Shown here one piece after another: positions 3,881-6,246 of a DNA stretch of 6,246 nucleotides. The notes beneath the pieces were generated by a model. It saw only the letters and a program-made list of their open reading frames with translations. It had not been told where the DNA came from and did no database searches. A program made the position numbers and the translations under genes. The first letter of the stretch is position 1, and every line of letters begins with the position of its first letter. The stretch comes from Proteobacteria bacterium UBA4656 (lineage in GTDB: Bacteria; Pseudomonadota; Gammaproteobacteria; Xanthomonadales; Ahniellaceae). The stretch is from NCBI GenBank assembly GCA_002405525.1, contig DHLY01000034.1, forward strand, positions 1-6,246. The letters are read 5' to 3'.

Positions 3881-6246
3881 GCGCAGTTCACGGTCATCGG
3901 CCCGGCGGGCAGCGGCGAGTTCGGACGCAGCGTCACCACCCTGCCCAACGGCAACATCATCGTCACCGATCCGGGTTTCGACGCCCCGGGGCCGGTCGCC
4001 GACGTCGGTGCGGTGCATCTGTATCGACCCACGGGCGTTCTGATCAGCACGCTACGGGGCAGCAGCGCCAACGACCGGGTCGGCAGCGGTGGGGTCGACG
4101 TGCTGACCAACGGCAACTACGTGGTGCGCAGCCCGGACTGGGACCACGGCGCGACGACCGACGCGGGCGCCGTGACCTTCGCCTCGGGGACCGGCGGCGT
4201 CAGCGGCGCGGTCTCCTCGGTCAACTCACTGGTCGGCAGCAGGTCGGGCGACCGGGTGGGGAGTGCCCGCATTACCGCGCTGACCAACGGCAACTACGTG
4301 GTGCGCAGCCCGGACTGGGACAGCGGCGCGACCGCCGACGTCGGCGCCGTGACCTTCGGCTCGGGGACCGATGGCGTCAGCGGCGGGGTGTCGGCGGCCA
4401 ACTCGCTGGTCGGCAGCAGGTCGGGCGACCGGGTGGGCAGTGCCGGCGTGACCGCGCTGACCAACGGCAACTACGTGGTGCGCAGCCCGGACTGGGACAA
4501 CGGCGCGATCACCGACGCTGGCGCTGCGACCTTCGGCTCGGGGACCAGCGGCAACAGCGGCGCGGCCTCGGCGGCCAACTCGCTGGTTGGAAGCGCGACA
4601 GGCGACCGGGTGGGTGGTGCCGGAGTGACCGCGCTGACCAACGGCAATTACGTGGTGAGCAGCCACAGCTGGGACAACGGCGCGATCGCCGACGCCGGCG
4701 CCGCGACCTTCGGTTCGGGGACGACCGGCATCAGCGGCGCGGTCTCGGCGGCCAATTCACTGGTCGGCGGCACGAGCGGCGACCAGGTGGGCTTCGGCAC
4801 GGGAGCATTCGCCGGCAACACTGTGACCGCACTCAGCAACGGCAACTACGTGGTGGCCAGCCCTAACTGGGACAACGGCCCGAGCGCCAACGCCGGCGCC
4901 GCGACCTTCGGCTCGGGGACCAGCGGCATCAGCGGCCTGGTCTCGGCGACCAATTCGCTGGTTGGCAGCAAGGAGAATGATCGCGTGGGCTTCCCCGGCG
5001 TGACCGCGCTCAGCAACGGCAACTACGTGGTCGCCAGCAGGTCTTGGGGCAACGGCACGATCATCAACGCCGGCGCTGCGACCTTCGGCTCGGGGACGGT
5101 GGGCATCAGCGGCCTGGTGTCGACGGCCAACTCGCTGGTCGGGGGCGCGACGTCCGCGCAGGTGGGCGCTTTTGGTGTGACCGCGCTCAGCAACGGCAAC
5201 TACGTGGTGTGCAGCCCCTTCTGGAATGAAGGCATGCCGAGCTTTCGTGGCGCTGCAACTTTCGGCTTGGGGACCAGCGGCATCACCGGTGTGGTCTCGT
5301 CCGCCAACTCGCTGGTTGGCAGCAGCGCTGGAGACCGCGTGTGTGCCTCCCAAATCACCGCACTGAGCAACGGCAACTATGTGGTGTCCAGCTATTCCTG
5401 GAGCAACGACGGGATCGCCTTCGTCGGCGCCGTGACTTTCGGCTCGGGGACGACCGGCATCAGCGGCGCGGTCTCGGCGGCGAATTCGCTGGTCGGCGGC
5501 GCGGCGGACGATAGTGTGGGCCAGGGTGGCGTGATCGCGCTGACCAACGGCAGCTACGTGGTGAGCAGTTGGCTATGGAAGAACGGCGGGATCGGCGACG
5601 TCGGCGCCGTGACGTTCGGCTCGGGGACCAGCGGCATCACCGGCGTGGTCTCGCCAGCCAACTCGCTGGTCGGCAGCAACGGCGGCGACCGCGTGGGCGA
5701 TGGCGGCCAAGTTAGTACGGGCGTAAGCGGCGTGACCGCGGTCGGCAACGGCAACTACGTGGTGAACAGCCCGAGGTGGAACAACGGCGCCGGCGCCATC
5801 ACACTCGCGCTGTCCGACGGCAGCGTCGTCGGCCCGATCACCAGCACCCACAGCGTACTGGGCACGGTGGCGGGCGCAGGCGCCTCGCAGACCTTCGCCT
5901 ACGACGCGGCGCGCAACCAGCTCGCGGTCGGCCAACCGGACAGCAACCGCGTGGTGCTGCACCGCACCGGTATCGGCACCGCGATCAGCATTACCGGCGA
6001 CATGCCCGATCCATCGATCGGCGGCCAGCCGGTGACCTTCACCGCCTCCATCATCGCCTCGCCCAATCCGCCCGCCGATGGCCGGGTCACCTTCGCCGCC
6101 AGCAGCGGCGAGTCCTGTGTCGACACCACGCCGACCGCAACCTCGGCCACCACGGCGGACTTCTCCTGCACGATCACCTTCACCGCCGGCGGCGTCGGGG
6201 CCGTGTTCGCCGAGTACACGGGTTCCATCATCCACGCCTACAGCGG
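3770..6246 (+). CDS. Large exported repeat protein: signal peptide, FG-GAP-like/DUF5650-type repeats, Ig-like domain (cut by window edge)
   Basis: The frame stays open for 825 codons from ATG 3770 to the right edge, so the C-terminus is missing. A Sec-type signal peptide (1-37) is followed by a lead-in containing GEFGRSV and an array of twelve blade-like units (about residues 55-734). It ends in an Ig-like domain (from about 739) truncated at the edge. The typical unit is 59 residues: VTALTNGNYVV, SPxWDNG, AGAxTFGSGT, SGxVSAANSLVGS, GDRVG. I recognise this as the repeat family I recall as DUF5650 in Pfam. The fold is unproven, but the pattern resembles FG-GAP propeller blades. Bacterial proteins of this layout are often outer-surface or secreted, and several Ig-bearing relatives end in an IPTL-CTERM sorting tail, which cannot be checked here. 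Function is unknown; adhesion or surface binding is conceivable. Codon use fits the neighbouring genes. It stands alone behind a 500-base spacer. Confidence 0.88.
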   Translation, partial: MKSQTMMPTPRSVAVPAASAWCAAVFAPLLLSGAAQAAQFTVIGPAGSGEFGRSVTTLPNGNIIVTDPGFDAPGPVADVGAVHLYRPTGVLISTLRGSSANDRVGSGGVDVLTNGNYVVRSPDWDHGATTDAGAVTFASGTGGVSGAVSSVNSLVGSRSGDRVGSARITALTNGNYVVRSPDWDSGATADVGAVTFGSGTDGVSGGVSAANSLVGSRSGDRVGSAGVTALTNGNYVVRSPDWDNGAITDAGAATFGSGTSGNSGAASAANSLVGSATGDRVGGAGVTALTNGNYVVSSHSWDNGAIADAGAATFGSGTTGISGAVSAANSLVGGTSGDQVGFGTGAFAGNTVTALSNGNYVVASPNWDNGPSANAGAATFGSGTSGISGLVSATNSLVGSKENDRVGFPGVTALSNGNYVVASRSWGNGTIINAGAATFGSGTVGISGLVSTANSLVGGATSAQVGAFGVTALSNGNYVVCSPFWNEGMPSFRGAATFGLGTSGITGVVSSANSLVGSSAGDRVCASQITALSNGNYVVSSYSWSNDGIAFVGAVTFGSGTTGISGAVSAANSLVGGAADDSVGQGGVIALTNGSYVVSSWLWKNGGIGDVGAVTFGSGTSGITGVVSPANSLVGSNGGDRVGDGGQVSTGVSGVTAVGNGNYVVNSPRWNNGAGAITLALSDGSVVGPITSTHSVLGTVAGAGASQTFAYDAARNQLAVGQPDSNRVVLHRTGIGTAISITGDMPDPSIGGQPVTFTASIIASPNPPADGRVTFAASSGESCVDTTPTATSATTADFSCTITFTAGGVGAVFAEYTGSIIHAYS
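3932..5971 (+). repeat. Tandem array of twelve blade-like units, 177-base period
   Basis: Units begin at 3932, 4094, 4271, 4448, 4625, 4823, 5000, 5177, 5354, 5531, 5732 and about 5897. The ten regular units, starting at 4094 through 5732, share NGNYVV (NGSYVV in the unit at 5531). Seven of the nine steps between them are exactly 177 bases (59 residues). The steps of 198 bases (4625 to 4823) and 201 bases (5531 to 5732) reflect insertions of 7 and 8 residues at the same loop. The first unit (54 residues, NGNIIV, VGAVHLYRPTG) and the last (LAVGQP, VVLHRTG) are divergent and resemble each other. DNA identity is highest among the units starting at 4094, 4271 and 4448, where a 42-base block is identical three times (4103-4144, 4280-4321, 4457-4498). 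Confidence 0.92.
5984..6246 (+). other. Bacterial Ig-like domain coding region (incomplete)
   Basis: Residues 739 to at least 825 show the pattern of bacterial Ig-like repeat domains: AISITGDMPDPSIGGQPVTF at the start, then VTFAASSGESC, a second cysteine in FSCTITF, and the closing AEYTGS. The cysteines at 783 and 800 are placed as in related domains with a strand-linking disulfide. Such domains act as extracellular spacers or stalks and often occur in several copies; whether more follow is beyond the window. Confidence 0.75.

Noticed and set aside
3829..4866. A 345-codon plus-strand frame rich in RRGQRRDR-type repeats
   Set aside because: It is a one-base-shifted reading of the 177-base repeats. 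The frame from 3770 has a good ribosome binding site, a signal peptide, a repeat family I recognise and continues into an Ig-like domain.
3932..5971. CRISPR-like regular repeats
   Set aside because: The 177-base period is in frame with one open reading frame, the units are degenerate coding repeats and there are no short repeats alternating with unique spacers.
4226..6235. Several minus-strand frames with repeated HHVVAV and NQRVG motifs, some about 200 codons long
   Set aside because: They are antisense translations of the repeat array and Ig-like region; their regular motifs merely mirror the 177-base period.

Overview
The window is GC-rich, and its real genes end almost every codon in G or C. 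Together with a proteobacterial-type Mfd, a bidomain ChrA and a large exported repeat protein carrying a bacterial Ig-like domain, this suggests a high-GC gammaproteobacterium, perhaps of the Xanthomonadales. That placement is inference from gene style, not from a marker gene.

Left part, minus strand (1-1567): the N-terminal 293 codons of mfd, the transcription-repair coupling factor, run off the left edge. Upstream of it on the same strand, 73 bases away, lies a 204-residue GNAT-family acetyltransferase. A TATACT hexamer in the gap could give mfd its own start.

Middle, plus strand (1667-3270): after a 99-base divergent spacer come two overlapping genes. One is a 117-residue MmcQ/YjbR-family protein and the other is chrA, a 417-residue two-half chromate-type transporter. 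They overlap by ATGA (2017-2020) and almost certainly form one transcript.

Intergenic stretch (3271-3769): about 500 bases, less GC-rich than its surroundings and without a convincing gene. It holds sequence scraps resembling REP/transposase-associated ends in opposite orientation (about 3348-3510), a weak promoter candidate and a clear ribosome binding site (AAGGAG, 3755-3760) for the next gene.

Right part, plus strand (3770-6246): the first 825 codons of a large exported protein that runs off the right edge. It has a signal peptide and then twelve blade-like units. Ten of these share the core NGNYVV, with starts exactly 177 bases apart except where a short insertion sits at one fixed loop. 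An Ig-like domain follows and is cut by the window end. The repeats match what I remember as DUF5650 and look like a calcium-site-less relative of FG-GAP/integrin-type propeller blades. This protein is the most interesting object in the window. Its true reading frame is masked by long shadow frames on both strands, because the repeated GC-rich DNA keeps several frames open.
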